The translations under genes and the position numbers were made by a program. A DNA stretch of 64,000 bases from CAZEIW01 sp964512305. GTDB taxonomy: Bacteria > Pseudomonadota > Gammaproteobacteria > Burkholderiales > Burkholderiaceae_F. Where the stretch lies: positions 31,606 to 95,605 of the forward strand of contig CAZEIW010000142.1 in NCBI GenBank assembly GCA_964512305.1, read 5' to 3'. This document shows positions 35,800 through 44,728 of the stretch, in pieces. The notes below the pieces were generated by a model, which saw only the letters and a list, made by a program, of their open reading frames with translations, did no database searches and had not been told where the DNA came from. Within the stretch, counting starts at the first letter, position 1. Each line of letters starts with the position of its first letter.

Positions 35800-36546
35800 A
35801 TGATTTCTGCCGCCAACCTCGCGGGCCGCCTTTCGATCACGGGCGTCGCGCTTGCCGCCGCTTCCGTCGTGGTCCTGCTCGCCGCGCCGGCCGGATATCG
35901 CCTCGGCCTGTTGTCGCTCAGGGTCGCGCTGGTGCGGATGGTCCCCGGCGGCGTCGTCGCCGCCGCCGTCGCGCTCGTCGTCAGCGTCGCCGCGGTTGTG
36001 CTCGCGCGCATCGGCGGGCGCCCGCAAAGCGTCGCGTGGGTCGGGTTCGTGGCGAGCGTGCTCGTCGTTGCGTTTCCGGCGTTCGAGATCGTCAGGGCGC
36101 GCATGGTACCCGCGATCCACGACATCACGACCGACACCGAAGACGTGCCGCGGTTCGTGGCGCTGGCGCCGCAGCGCAGCGCCGCGCCCAATGGCGGCGA
36201 CTACGAGGGCAAGGATGTCGCGCGCCTGCAGCACGAGGCCTACCCCGATGTCGAATCGCTGCGCTCGAACCGCTCGCCCGCCGATGCGTTCGAACTGGCG
36301 CGTCGCGTCGTGCAGCAGTCGGGCTGGCAGATCGCCGCCGCGGAACCGGCCGAGGGTCGGATCGAAGCGACCGCGACGACATCGCTCTTCGGATTCAAGG
36401 ATGACATCGTCGTGCGGATCCGTCCCGAAGGACAGGGCAGCCGGATCGACATCCGCTCGATGTCGCGCCTCGGTCGCAGCGATATCGGTACCAACGCGGC
36501 GCGCGTTCGAGGCTTTCTCGAACGCCTTCGCGCCGAGGGCGCCTGA
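35800..36546 (+). CDS. DUF1499 membrane protein
   Basis: A 248-residue protein with three hydrophobic segments in the first 100 residues (about 10-30, 45-67, 75-95) and a C-terminal DUF1499 domain (about 105-245) that includes VPRFVALAPQR and DDIVVRIRPEG. The function of DUF1499 is not known. It stands between a nuclease unit and an orphan response regulator with no obvious partner. Confidence 0.75.
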   Translation: MISAANLAGRLSITGVALAAASVVVLLAAPAGYRLGLLSLRVALVRMVPGGVVAAAVALVVSVAAVVLARIGGRPQSVAWVGFVASVLVVAFPAFEIVRARMVPAIHDITTDTEDVPRFVALAPQRSAAPNGGDYEGKDVARLQHEAYPDVESLRSNRSPADAFELARRVVQQSGWQIAAAEPAEGRIEATATTSLFGFKDDIVVRIRPEGQGSRIDIRSMSRLGRSDIGTNAARVRGFLERLRAEGA

Positions 36547-36601
36547 CCGGGGCAGCCCGGCTCGATGACTTCCGGGAGGCGAGGCCGCTCCTGACTCGAA
36601 G

Positions 36602-37264
36602 ATGAGATCCAGTACCGTCAGCCCGATCGTCTACATCGTCGATGACGATCCGTCCGTGCGGCAATCCCTGGTCTTGTGGCTTGGGATGCGAGGGCATAGA
36701 ACGCAGGAGTTCGGATCGGGCGAGGAATTCCTGGCCGAGATACGTCCGGACTCGCGCGGCTGCGCCATCGTCGACGTTCGCCTGACCGGCATCGATGGCC
36801 TCGAGTTGCAGAACCGGCTGCGCGAACGAGAAATCCGCCTGCCGCTGCTGTTCGTGACGGGTCACGGCGATGTCAGCACCGCGCGCACCGCGCTGAAAGG
36901 CGGCGCTTTCGATTTCATCGAGAAGCCGATCGACAGCGACCACCTCGTCGAGGTGGTCGCGGCCGCGCTGGCCGAGGATCGGCAGCGGGCCCAGGAATCG
37001 GCCCAGGTTGCGCAGCTCCGCGAGCGGATCGCGCGCCTGACCCGGCGCGAGCGCGAAGTGATGGAACAGGTCGTCGCCGGGCGCCACAACCGCGAGATCG
37101 CGGCGCAGCTCGGCATCAGTCCGCGCACGGTCGAGGTCTACAAGGCGCGCCTGATGGACAAGCTCGACGTCCAGCGCGTTGCCGATCTGGTCAAGCTCGC
37201 GATCAGGAACCACGAAGCGGCGACCGAGGAACACGACGCCGGCCACGCCGCCGCGCAGGATTAG
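36602..37264 (+). CDS. FixJ-type two-component response regulator (orphan)
   Basis: A 220-residue regulator with an N-terminal receiver domain (phosphorylation Asp 58 in VDVRL, acidic pocket DDD at 14-16, Lys in EKPID) and a C-terminal LuxR-type helix-turn-helix (about 145-205, core LTRREREVMEQVVAGRHNRE). It belongs to the FixJ/NarL-like TodT group. No histidine kinase lies next to it, so its signal is unknown. It is one of two such regulators within 2 kb. Confidence 0.88.
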   Translation: MRSSTVSPIVYIVDDDPSVRQSLVLWLGMRGHRTQEFGSGEEFLAEIRPDSRGCAIVDVRLTGIDGLELQNRLREREIRLPLLFVTGHGDVSTARTALKGGAFDFIEKPIDSDHLVEVVAAALAEDRQRAQESAQVAQLRERIARLTRREREVMEQVVAGRHNREIAAQLGISPRTVEVYKARLMDKLDVQRVADLVKLAIRNHEAATEEHDAGHAAAQD

Positions 37265-37298
37265 GCCGGCGTCGCCGGCCGTCTTCGCGCCAGGCCCA

Positions 37299-37787
37299 TC
37301 AGACGAGCAGCACCGGGTGCGCCACGTCGCGCAACGACTGCCACAACTCGAACCACTCGCTGCCGGCCGGGGTTCCGCCCGGCCGCGGGCGCGGCACGAC
37401 GATCCACTCGACGCCGGCGTCGTCGACCAGCTTGCCGAGGCCGTCGGCCTCGCAGACACCCGCGACCACTGCGGCGTTCAAGCCGTGCCGTATCAGGCTG
37501 CGGCGGGCGGCCTCGGCCGTCGTCTCGATGCGCTCGCTGACGAGGGGCGGCGCCGGACCTTCGCGCGAGGCGCAGGCGCGGGCGCCGGGACCCGGTGACG
37601 TCCAGAAGACCAGGATGTTATCGGGCGTCGCATCGCGGCCGAGCTTGAGCAGGGCCTCGCAGGCGAGGTCGGCGTTGTCCGGGTCGGCCGCGGCCAGGAC
37701 CGCGACGCGCGAGCTCTGGGGCACCACGACCGAGGCAACGGTCGCGGCGGCCGCGTGCGAGGATTGGGAAGCCAGTCGATGTTTCAT
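37299..37787 (-). CDS. Universal-stress-like protein of unknown function
   Basis: About 162 residues. Alternating hydrophobic strands (RVAVLAAAD, NILVFWTS, AAVVAGV, EWIVVPRP) and a final HPVLLV resemble the end of universal stress protein domains, but the ATP-binding GXXGXXXXG loop is not seen, so this is only a fold-level guess. The ATG at 37787 is used; a GTG at 37835 would add 16 residues. It lies between two orphan FixJ-type regulators, which may control it. Confidence 0.55.
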   Translation of the reverse strand: MKHRLASQSSHAAAATVASVVVPQSSRVAVLAAADPDNADLACEALLKLGRDATPDNILVFWTSPGPGARACASREGPAPPLVSERIETTAEAARRSLIRHGLNAAVVAGVCEADGLGKLVDDAGVEWIVVPRPRPGGTPAGSEWFELWQSLRDVAHPVLLV

Positions 37788-37964
37788 TTCGCCAGCACTT
37801 GGGTTGTCCGATTCGAGGGCGCGAAAGTTACGCACGCCGATCGGACACCGGATCCGGCGTTGGCTTACGCAGTCGCCCCTAGCGCGTGTTCTTCGGACGG
37901 CGGCGACCGCTCGCGGTCGGCCGGATGGATGGGCCGATTCTGCGCGACGCGGCGCAGGAGCGTG

Positions 37965-38657
37965 TCAGGCCCGCCCGCGCGCGAGCTCGGCGCCCGAAAC
38001 TGCCGGACGCAGCGCGGCGTTGCGCTCGTCGAGCTCGAAACGGAGCCGGAACAGGTCCGCGACCCGCCGCGCCTGAAGCTTCTCCATCAGCCGCGAGCGA
38101 TGGACTTCCACCGTGCGCTGGCTGATGCCGAACTCCTCGGCGATCTCGCGATTGTGCCGTCCGCTGGTCACGCGCTCGAACACCTCGAACTCGCGGTCGG
38201 TGAGCTTCTGGATGCGCGCCAGCATTTCCTCGCGCTCGCGCGCCAGCTCGACCTGCTCGAGGTCGCTTCGCAGCGCGAGCGTCACCGCTTCGAGCAGCTC
38301 GCTCTCGTCGACCGGCTTCTCCAGGAAGTCGACCGCGCCCTGGCGAAGCGCCGCGCGCGCCGTGGCGACATCGCCGTGCGCCGTCATGACGACCACGGGC
38401 ATTCCCTTGCCCTCGCGCCGCATCCGTTGCTGCAATTCGAGCCCCGAGATGCCTGGCAGTCGCACGTCAAGGAGCGCGCACGCGGGCCGCTCGGGCTCGC
38501 TCGTCGAGGCGAGGAACTCCTCGGCGCTGCCGAACCCGGACGTGTTGAACCCCCGCAGCTGGAGCAGCAGCGCGAGTGAACCGCGTACGGCGGCGTCGTC
38601 CTCGACCAGGTAGATCCAGCTACCGGTTACGCCGGTTTGATCGATGGTTTCGTTCAT
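37965..38657 (-). CDS. FixJ-type two-component response regulator (orphan)
   Basis: A 230-residue receiver plus LuxR-type DNA-binding regulator. The receiver has phosphorylation Asp 64 in LLDVRLPG and EKPVDE; the helix-turn-helix contains LTDREFEVFERVTSGRHNRE. It is clearly related to the regulator at 36602 but not a recent copy. The ATG at 38657 is preferred over longer starts. No kinase is nearby. It lies downstream of the ATP-citrate-lyase-like genes and reads the same way, with a 155-bp gap. Confidence 0.87.
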   Translation of the reverse strand: MNETIDQTGVTGSWIYLVEDDAAVRGSLALLLQLRGFNTSGFGSAEEFLASTSEPERPACALLDVRLPGISGLELQQRMRREGKGMPVVVMTAHGDVATARAALRQGAVDFLEKPVDESELLEAVTLALRSDLEQVELAREREEMLARIQKLTDREFEVFERVTSGRHNREIAEEFGISQRTVEVHRSRLMEKLQARRVADLFRLRFELDERNAALRPAVSGAELARGRA

Positions 38658-38812
38658 TGAGGTTCCCGGTGAGTATGGGTATCCCCCGGGACCGTGGTCT
38701 CGGGTTCCGCGTAACAGCGATGTTGATACCAAACTCGGGCGCTGGGCGCAGTACAGACCTACTTACGTGATCGCCACCGGATGACGGCAATTCCTGTCAC
38801 GGTCAAGTGGTC

Positions 38813-41527
38813 TCAGACCACGAATCCGCACTGCTCCTGCGGCGTTCGAGTGTCCATGTTCCGCCCGCGATTGAGGTGATCGTCGATTTCGGCAGCGGCG
38901 CCGATCATGCGGCCGTACAGGAAGACGTTGAACGCCGCCGTCTCGAGGTCCTTCTCGGTGAGCGCTCCGTCCCGGTACTCCTTCCAGAGAAGCCCGAGCA
39001 GCAAGGCCGCGATCACGGCGTCGACATTGACGCAGAAGACGTACCGGCTGGCGCCGGTGTCGTACAGGGCCTGGACCAGCTCCCGGTAGAACGCGTGGAA
39101 GACGTTGTAGCCGCCGCGCTCCTGCATGAAGGCGGCGATGAAGCGCTCGCGCGGATCGAAGTTGACCGGCTTGCCCTTGAAGATCGGGTGATGGACTCCC
39201 GGCAGCGCGCGCGGGCCGTCGAGCCCCGACTCCTTCGAGCGCGACTTCTGATCGAGGTAGGTTTCGGCGAACCTCGTGGCCATGGCCTTCAGATCGATTC
39301 CGTGATGGCGGTCGGTCGGGTCCTTCAGGCCGGTGTCCCTGAACTGCTCCAGCAGGAAGGCGATGCCTTCGAAGCCGTTGCCGCCGTGGCTGTAACCGCT
39401 GTGCGACAGGAACCCCACCATGGCCTTGTTGATCTGCACGCGCCCCGGGGTCTGCGGCCCGTCGGCCGAGACCGCGCCCTTGGCCCCCTGCGCGGAGATC
39501 GAGCCTGGCCCGTTCGAGATCAGAAGGCCGATCAGGATCTGCAGCGGGCGCGCCTCGCCTCCGCCCGGCTCTCTTCCGGTGAGCGCAAGGAACAGCACGT
39601 CGGCCATCGACCAGCGGCTGAACCGGTCCTCGCGCGAGATCCCCCACAGGCTGCCGTGCCGGTGGTGCCGAAGCGGGATCGAAGCGCCGATCATCACGCC
39701 ATAAAGCCTCAGGTACCAGGGCAGCGATTCCGCGGTCAGGCGCGAGATCCGCTTGCGCATCAGGGGGCCCCAGGCGATCGTGGTCGCGATCGCGGCGAGG
39801 ATCGCATCGCGCGACGGGCGCACGCCGAGCGACTCGATGAATTTCAGGAACAGCGATCTGCCTCCACGGTCGCGGACGGCCTTCAGCATCGCCTCCGGAC
39901 GCGGATCGTTCGCCTCGGAGGCGTGGGCGGCGAACAGCGCGCGGGTCTGGGGATCGACCTCGATCGAGCTGAAGTCGAATTCCTGATCGCGCGCGTCGAG
40001 CAGGCCGCGATGGGCGAACAGATCGATCAGCCGCGCTGCGCAGGCCAGCGCGCGCTCGACCCTTTTCGGACCGATCAGCGCGGCCGCGGCGGCCATCACC
40101 GTGTTGGGAGAATTGCCCGCCTCGCGCGCGGCGTCCGCCGCTGCGAGCGCGGGGTCCCCGACCAGATTGGTCTCCGCCGCGACGGCGATGTCGAGCATGA
40201 CGCGGTCGTTCTCGCCGGCGATCTCGTGCACCAGGGGCAGCGCGAAGTTGGCCTCGAGCGGCAGCAGCGCAAGGTCGAGCACCGAGTGCCCGTGGACGTG
40301 GGTCGCCTGCGTCTTCGCGTCCATCACGCTCGCGCCGGAGCGGTCTTTCATGTTCTGGCGCGCCACCACCGCCCCGATCTGCCGCCCGAGCGCCCTGATC
40401 TGGCCGTTGTACGGCGAGATCGCCTCGACCGGCGGCAGCGCAAGGTGCCGGGGCAGGCGCAGCCCCTGGTCGTTGGCCATCCACGGCTTCAGCGCAAGAC
40501 TGCCGGCCGGCGCGAAGTCGGGCACGACGCCGTTGAGTTTCATCACTGCCGTCAACGCGGCCGGGATGTGCGCGATGTTGGTCACGACCGCGCCGCGGGC
40601 CGAGACGACGGGTTCCTCGGGAGTGAAGACGCCGGACACCCCGAAGCTCTCCATGAACCAGCGCTCCTTGTCGGCGGCGCTGTCGCCGGAACCCGCCATC
40701 GCCCCTGCATGCCCGACCGCCCGGGTGAGCCTGGACTTCCAGCGCCCGACGACGCATGCCACGACGGGCTTTTCGAATCCGACCCCGCGCTCGTAGTAGC
40801 CGCCGGGTTCGGCGTAGAGAACGGCGGCCTGGCTGCGGGCGTCGCGGTTGAACGCGTGCGCGAAGTCGCGCGCCGCGAAATGGATGTAGACATCCTTGCC
40901 CGAGGAGACGAGCGTTGTCGTTCCCCATCCCCCGGTGGCCAGATACTGGGCGATCGTGGTCGTGAAGCCGCCGGAATTGGAGAACACCGCGATCGAACCC
41001 TTGAGCAGCACTTCGGCGGGATCGTCGCCCCCGAGCGCGCCGCCTAGGCGCACGCGGTTCCACGTGTCGGCCATGCCGAGGCAGTTCGCGCCGAAGATGT
41101 CGATGCCGTTGGCCTGACCGATCGCGCGGATCTCCCGGGCGTCGTGCACCGAGACCTTCTCGGTGATGATGACGATCTTCTCCAGGCCCGGGTTCACGCG
41201 CACGAGTTCGGCGACGCCGTCGCGGACCCCCGACGGCGGCAGGTAGACGACGCCGGTGTTGAACGACAGGCCGTCGTTGAGGCCTTCGCGGACGCTGTTG
41301 TAGACCGGAATGTCGCCGGCGGGGGTCGGCAGTACCTGGCCGCCGCGGCCTGGCGAAGTGCCGTACGCGACGTTGCCGCCCGAGAACGCGTGACTGACCG
41401 GCGTGACCTGCCGCGACTCGCCGCCGAGTATGTTGAGCACGCAGACGCGGTCGGCGCGGGTCGCGACCTGCTCCAGCGTGCCGATACCCAGGTAGTAGGG
41501 GAAGCCCTCGATGCCCTTCTTGAACAT
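38813..41527 (-). CDS. ATP-citrate-lyase-like large subunit (CoA-ligase alpha + citrate-synthase-like fusion)
   Basis: A 904-residue fusion. The N-terminal 320 residues resemble the succinyl-CoA synthetase alpha part of ATP-citrate lyase, including IFGANCLGM, FSNSGGFTTTIAQYL and the phospho-His motif GHAGA (His 273). The C-terminal 300 residues resemble the citrate-synthase-like lyase domain: GVHHPIFK (His 779/780) aligns with the GHR motif of ACLY and NVDA (Asp 836) with its NVDG. A His found in the ACLY SGAH motif appears as SAQG here. It would activate a carboxylate with CoA and cleave it. Citrate itself is not proven as substrate. It lies 18 bp after the small-subunit gene. Confidence 0.75.
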   Translation of the reverse strand: MFKKGIEGFPYYLGIGTLEQVATRADRVCVLNILGGESRQVTPVSHAFSGGNVAYGTSPGRGGQVLPTPAGDIPVYNSVREGLNDGLSFNTGVVYLPPSGVRDGVAELVRVNPGLEKIVIITEKVSVHDAREIRAIGQANGIDIFGANCLGMADTWNRVRLGGALGGDDPAEVLLKGSIAVFSNSGGFTTTIAQYLATGGWGTTTLVSSGKDVYIHFAARDFAHAFNRDARSQAAVLYAEPGGYYERGVGFEKPVVACVVGRWKSRLTRAVGHAGAMAGSGDSAADKERWFMESFGVSGVFTPEEPVVSARGAVVTNIAHIPAALTAVMKLNGVVPDFAPAGSLALKPWMANDQGLRLPRHLALPPVEAISPYNGQIRALGRQIGAVVARQNMKDRSGASVMDAKTQATHVHGHSVLDLALLPLEANFALPLVHEIAGENDRVMLDIAVAAETNLVGDPALAAADAAREAGNSPNTVMAAAAALIGPKRVERALACAARLIDLFAHRGLLDARDQEFDFSSIEVDPQTRALFAAHASEANDPRPEAMLKAVRDRGGRSLFLKFIESLGVRPSRDAILAAIATTIAWGPLMRKRISRLTAESLPWYLRLYGVMIGASIPLRHHRHGSLWGISREDRFSRWSMADVLFLALTGREPGGGEARPLQILIGLLISNGPGSISAQGAKGAVSADGPQTPGRVQINKAMVGFLSHSGYSHGGNGFEGIAFLLEQFRDTGLKDPTDRHHGIDLKAMATRFAETYLDQKSRSKESGLDGPRALPGVHHPIFKGKPVNFDPRERFIAAFMQERGGYNVFHAFYRELVQALYDTGASRYVFCVNVDAVIAALLLGLLWKEYRDGALTEKDLETAAFNVFLYGRMIGAAAEIDDHLNRGRNMDTRTPQEQCGFVV

Positions 41528-41545
41528 GGTGCGCTCCCCCTTCCG

Positions 41546-42832
41546 TCAGGCGGGCCGCCCGGCGCGCAGACCGAGCTTGGCCGCGATCTCGTCGCGTCCG
41601 CCGGCGCGCATCCATTCGTCGACACCCCGGGCGTAGTTCACGACCTCCGAGATCGCGCTGTCGAAACCGAAGAAGCGGTAGGGAAGCCCGAGCGAATCGC
41701 AGACGTCGGCCAGCGCGCCCATTCCCCGCACGAGGTTCGGTCCGCCCCGGCCCACGACGACGTACAGGGGCGATCGGCCTTCCCGGCTGAAGTGTTCGCG
41801 CAAGGCATCCGCCATCGCGCGGAAAGTCTCGTGGATGTCGGTGTTGTTCGACTTGCCGCCGATGATGAAGAGTACGTTGGTCTGCTTCAGCCAGTGCCTG
41901 TAGCAGATCCGTGCGACGTCCTTCATCTTCTCGTAGGGCGGGTTGCCGCCGAAGTCCGACGAGATGATCGCCGCGTCCCCGAGCACTTCGGTCACCAGCG
42001 AGTTGGCGCCGCCGCCGAACGTCGGGGCGAGGATCGTGCCCTGCGGATTGAGGACATAGACGTCCGACTGTCCCTGGTGCGTGCGCAGGCGGTTGATCTC
42101 GTGCTCGAACTCCGAGGCGTCGGCGGTAAACAGGTGGTCGGGAAGCTCGAGCCGCTGCCAGCGCGGGTCGTCCCGGTCGAACCCGCACTTGAAGTCGCAG
42201 GCGACCGGCGTCAGGCGCCCCTCGGCGCCCGGCCGCATCCGGATCGGGTTCAGCTCGAGCGTCGTCATGCCATAGTGGTGCACGAGCTCCCACAGCTTCG
42301 GCAGATGCTGCACCAGCGGCGAGATGACCTCGCGCGGCGCGCCGATGTCGGCCAGCGCGTTGGCGACCACGAACGCCTTCAGGCCGGTCAGGGCCTCGAA
42401 GGGGATCCGCGCGACGTGCCTGGCTTCCAGCTCCTCGATGTCGACGCCGCCCAGGTGGGTGAGGGTCATCGTGGGAGCGCGGAACTCGGTCGCGTCCGTG
42501 ATCGCGAAATAGACTTCGTGCTCGGCCGGGACGCCGCCCTCGAACGTGACGCCGTTCGCCTTCGCCACGACGTTGCCGTGGCGGTGCTCGGCGAAGTAAA
42601 GGCGCTCCTTCTCGGCGAGAGCGGCCTTCAGGTCCGCCGCCCGGCCGATCAGTCCGGACTTGCCCTTCCTGCCGATCCCGCCCTTGAAGACCGGCTTGAT
42701 GAAGATCTGCCCGTGGCGCGCGATGAGATCCTGGATCTCGTCCTCGGTCGCCCCGGGGCCCAGGACTTCCGCGGCGGGGAAATCCACGTGTGCAAGGAGC
42801 CGCGAGCCATGGAGCATTCCCGCGATGTTCAT
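41546..42832 (-). CDS. ATP-citrate-lyase-like small subunit (ATP-grasp)
   Basis: A 428-residue protein resembling the N-terminal part of ATP-citrate lyase and the beta subunit of succinyl-CoA synthetase. The ATP-grasp loop KPVFKGGIGRKGKSG lies at 46-60, TLELNPIRM provides the metal-binding Asn/Glu, and the C-terminal CoA-ligase domain has FGGGANSLVTE and IIGGKSNNTDIHETF. It would supply the phosphate transfer step for the fused partner downstream, with which it forms a two-gene unit. The split is after the ATP-grasp/CoA-ligase part, as in two-subunit lyases. Confidence 0.75.
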   Translation of the reverse strand: MNIAGMLHGSRLLAHVDFPAAEVLGPGATEDEIQDLIARHGQIFIKPVFKGGIGRKGKSGLIGRAADLKAALAEKERLYFAEHRHGNVVAKANGVTFEGGVPAEHEVYFAITDATEFRAPTMTLTHLGGVDIEELEARHVARIPFEALTGLKAFVVANALADIGAPREVISPLVQHLPKLWELVHHYGMTTLELNPIRMRPGAEGRLTPVACDFKCGFDRDDPRWQRLELPDHLFTADASEFEHEINRLRTHQGQSDVYVLNPQGTILAPTFGGGANSLVTEVLGDAAIISSDFGGNPPYEKMKDVARICYRHWLKQTNVLFIIGGKSNNTDIHETFRAMADALREHFSREGRSPLYVVVGRGGPNLVRGMGALADVCDSLGLPYRFFGFDSAISEVVNYARGVDEWMRAGGRDEIAAKLGLRAGRPA

Positions 42833-42886
42833 CCGGACCTCCGGGAATCGAAAGCGGACGGGTGCGGCCGGACAGCCTGCCGCAGC

Positions 42887-42913
42887 AGGGCGGCGGGACC
42901 GGCCCGCCGCCCT
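42887..42913. terminator. Strong hairpin between the porin and lyase genes
   Basis: A perfect 11-bp stem AGGGCGGCGGG/CCCGCCGCCCT with a 5-nt loop. On the plus strand it is followed by TTT only; on the minus strand no T run follows. It may attenuate transcription from the porin into the lyase genes, or protect the porin mRNA end. Confidence 0.5.
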
Positions 42914-42931
42914 TTCACGCGTCTTGCAGAC

Positions 42932-44449
42932 TCAGAACTTGAAGCGGACGCCCGTCGCGAGCTCGTGCTCGTCGCGATACGGGCCGCCCTGGCCGAAGAC
43001 GTCGCCGTTGCCCTGCGCGTCGTGCACCGCCCAGCCGTCGTAGATCTTCATGTAGTCGGCGGCGACATAGATATCGACCTGCCTGTCCGGGTGAAACATG
43101 ACCGATCCGAAGACCGCTCTCTTCGAGCCGTTGCCGGTCGTCGTGACGCCGGCGGTGTTGCCGAACGGGTTGAGCGTGACGCCGGCGCCGTTATAGCCGG
43201 CGTTCGTTCCCCTCGAGTCCTGGTAGCCCAGCGCGTAGTCGGTCTTGCCGACGAGGATGCTGGTGGAGACCGTCCAGGCGTTGTCGGTGCGGTTTCCGGC
43301 GCTGTTGCCGATCCCCTGCTGGGCCGTGTAGTGGATGTATCCGCCGTTGACGCGGACCGAGCCGATGACATAGTTGCCGCCGACCAGCTCCGACTGGTGG
43401 ATCAGATCGTGGTTGTTGGCGCGATCGTACGAGGCGTTCAGGTTGAACCGGCCCGGACCTGCCGGCAGGTGGTTGTAGGCGACGGACGCCGCTTCGGCCG
43501 TGCCGCGGTTGACGTCGCCCGGCAGCGTGCCGCCACTGCCCACATCGCCGCTGCCGCCGTTTCCGCCGGAGCCGAAGTTGTAGGCCAGGCCGGTGACCCA
43601 ATGCTCGTCCCACTTCTTCTTCCACTCGATCGCGCTGTTGGCGCGCGTCCCGTTGGGGCCCGCCGAGTAGAAGATCAGCTGCTTGAAGTTGTTGACGTTC
43701 GAATAGCCGCCTTCCTTGAGCGTGACCTCGGCGCTTCCGTACGCGTCGCCCCAGTTCTGGGTGAAGTCCCGGGTCAGGGTGTTCTGGCGGCCGAAGGTCA
43801 GCTTGCCGAGGTCCGGGCTGTAGAAGCCGACCCAGGCGTCGCGATTGAAGAACACGTTCGCCGTGTCCATGTTGCCGGTCGGAAGCTCGACCTCGGATTC
43901 GAGCTTCGAGATGATCTTGAGCGCCGGCAGGCCGATGCTGTCGCCGAAGTCGAGCGCGTGGTCGATGTCGAAGCCGAGCCGGTTGCCGCTGAACCAGGAC
44001 ACCTGGAACCCGAAAGCGGTGCCGCCGGTCGGCGTCTGATGGTCGGCGTAGCTGATCGTGGGCTCGAGGATGCCGTACATCCGCAGGCGGGTCGTGCTGC
44101 TGGTGTAGAGCGTGACCGGGTTCGACGCCGGGTCGAGCTTCACGCCGTTCTGGTCCGTTTCCAGCGCCGCGGGCGTCGCGGCCGCCGCGGGCGCGGGCTG
44201 CATGGCCGGCTGCATGTTCATGTGCTCGCTCGCCTCCTGCAGCTTCTTCTCCAGGGCGTCCAGCCTGGCCTTCTGCGCCTCGGACTGCGCCTTCTGCGCC
44301 TCGATCTCGGCCTTCAGGTCGGAAATCTCGTCGGCGGCCGCCGGCGCGGCGGCGAAGGCGAGGCAGGCGGCGCAGCCCAGCATGGCGAGCGGTGCGGCGA
44401 ACGAGCCCGCGGATCTCGAAGCGCCGTTCTCTGGCAGGGTCTCTTTCAT
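42932..44449 (-). CDS. Outer-membrane porin
   Basis: A 505-residue porin. Signal peptide 1-39 (AAPAAA|DE), then a Lys/Glu/Gln-rich coiled-coil stalk (about 41-75) built of AQKAQSEAQKAR-type repeats, an Ala/Pro linker, and a beta-barrel of the Gram-negative porin family ending in the terminal Phe (GVRFKF) needed for BAM insertion. The ribosome site GGAGGAG is strong. It faces the ABC importer genes across a shared promoter region, so it probably admits that importer's substrate. The N-terminal coiled coil is an extra domain for this family and may trimerise or touch peptidoglycan. Confidence 0.85.
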   Translation of the reverse strand: MKETLPENGASRSAGSFAAPLAMLGCAACLAFAAAPAAADEISDLKAEIEAQKAQSEAQKARLDALEKKLQEASEHMNMQPAMQPAPAAAATPAALETDQNGVKLDPASNPVTLYTSSTTRLRMYGILEPTISYADHQTPTGGTAFGFQVSWFSGNRLGFDIDHALDFGDSIGLPALKIISKLESEVELPTGNMDTANVFFNRDAWVGFYSPDLGKLTFGRQNTLTRDFTQNWGDAYGSAEVTLKEGGYSNVNNFKQLIFYSAGPNGTRANSAIEWKKKWDEHWVTGLAYNFGSGGNGGSGDVGSGGTLPGDVNRGTAEAASVAYNHLPAGPGRFNLNASYDRANNHDLIHQSELVGGNYVIGSVRVNGGYIHYTAQQGIGNSAGNRTDNAWTVSTSILVGKTDYALGYQDSRGTNAGYNGAGVTLNPFGNTAGVTTTGNGSKRAVFGSVMFHPDRQVDIYVAADYMKIYDGWAVHDAQGNGDVFGQGGPYRDEHELATGVRFKF

Positions 44450-44550
44450 CAGGCTCCTCCTAGTATGTGAGTCGGGCGAAGTGAGTAGGCAGGTCGCGGC
44501 ATCGTGGACGATGCGCAACCCCCCGACGGCGGGCAATGTAGATGGACGAA

Positions 44551-44648
44551 GCTTTCCAACGGCTTTCAATTTCGCCCGGGCTCGCATGGCGCGGCGCGGG
44601 TCCCCTCTTTGCGTCAGCGGCCGCGACGTTTGAAAGCGAACTGAAAGC
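44551..44648. promoter_or_regulatory. Paired 11-bp-spaced repeats in the divergent porin/ABC promoter
   Basis: On the plus strand TGAAAGC occurs at 44631-44637 and 44642-44648, exactly 11 bp apart. On the minus strand TGAAAGC (44568-44562) is followed by GGAAAGC (44557-44551), again 11 bp apart. The two pairs face opposite ways, 102 bp before the porin start and 81 bp before the binding-protein start. Tandem half-sites one helical turn apart are the usual target of OmpR-family dimers; the adjacent regulator at 48887 is the likely ligand. Confidence 0.55.
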
Positions 44649-44728
44649 CGACGCCGCTTAGCATGGCTTCGAATCGTGGACGTTGCGTTCCGCGGCCGCC
44701 GGCGATTCCTCAGATTCAAGGAGAAGAC

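Noticed and set aside
38763..42293. An 1,176-codon leftward open frame
   Set aside because: It overlaps both lyase-like genes in another frame; the real proteins have clear motifs and this frame has none.
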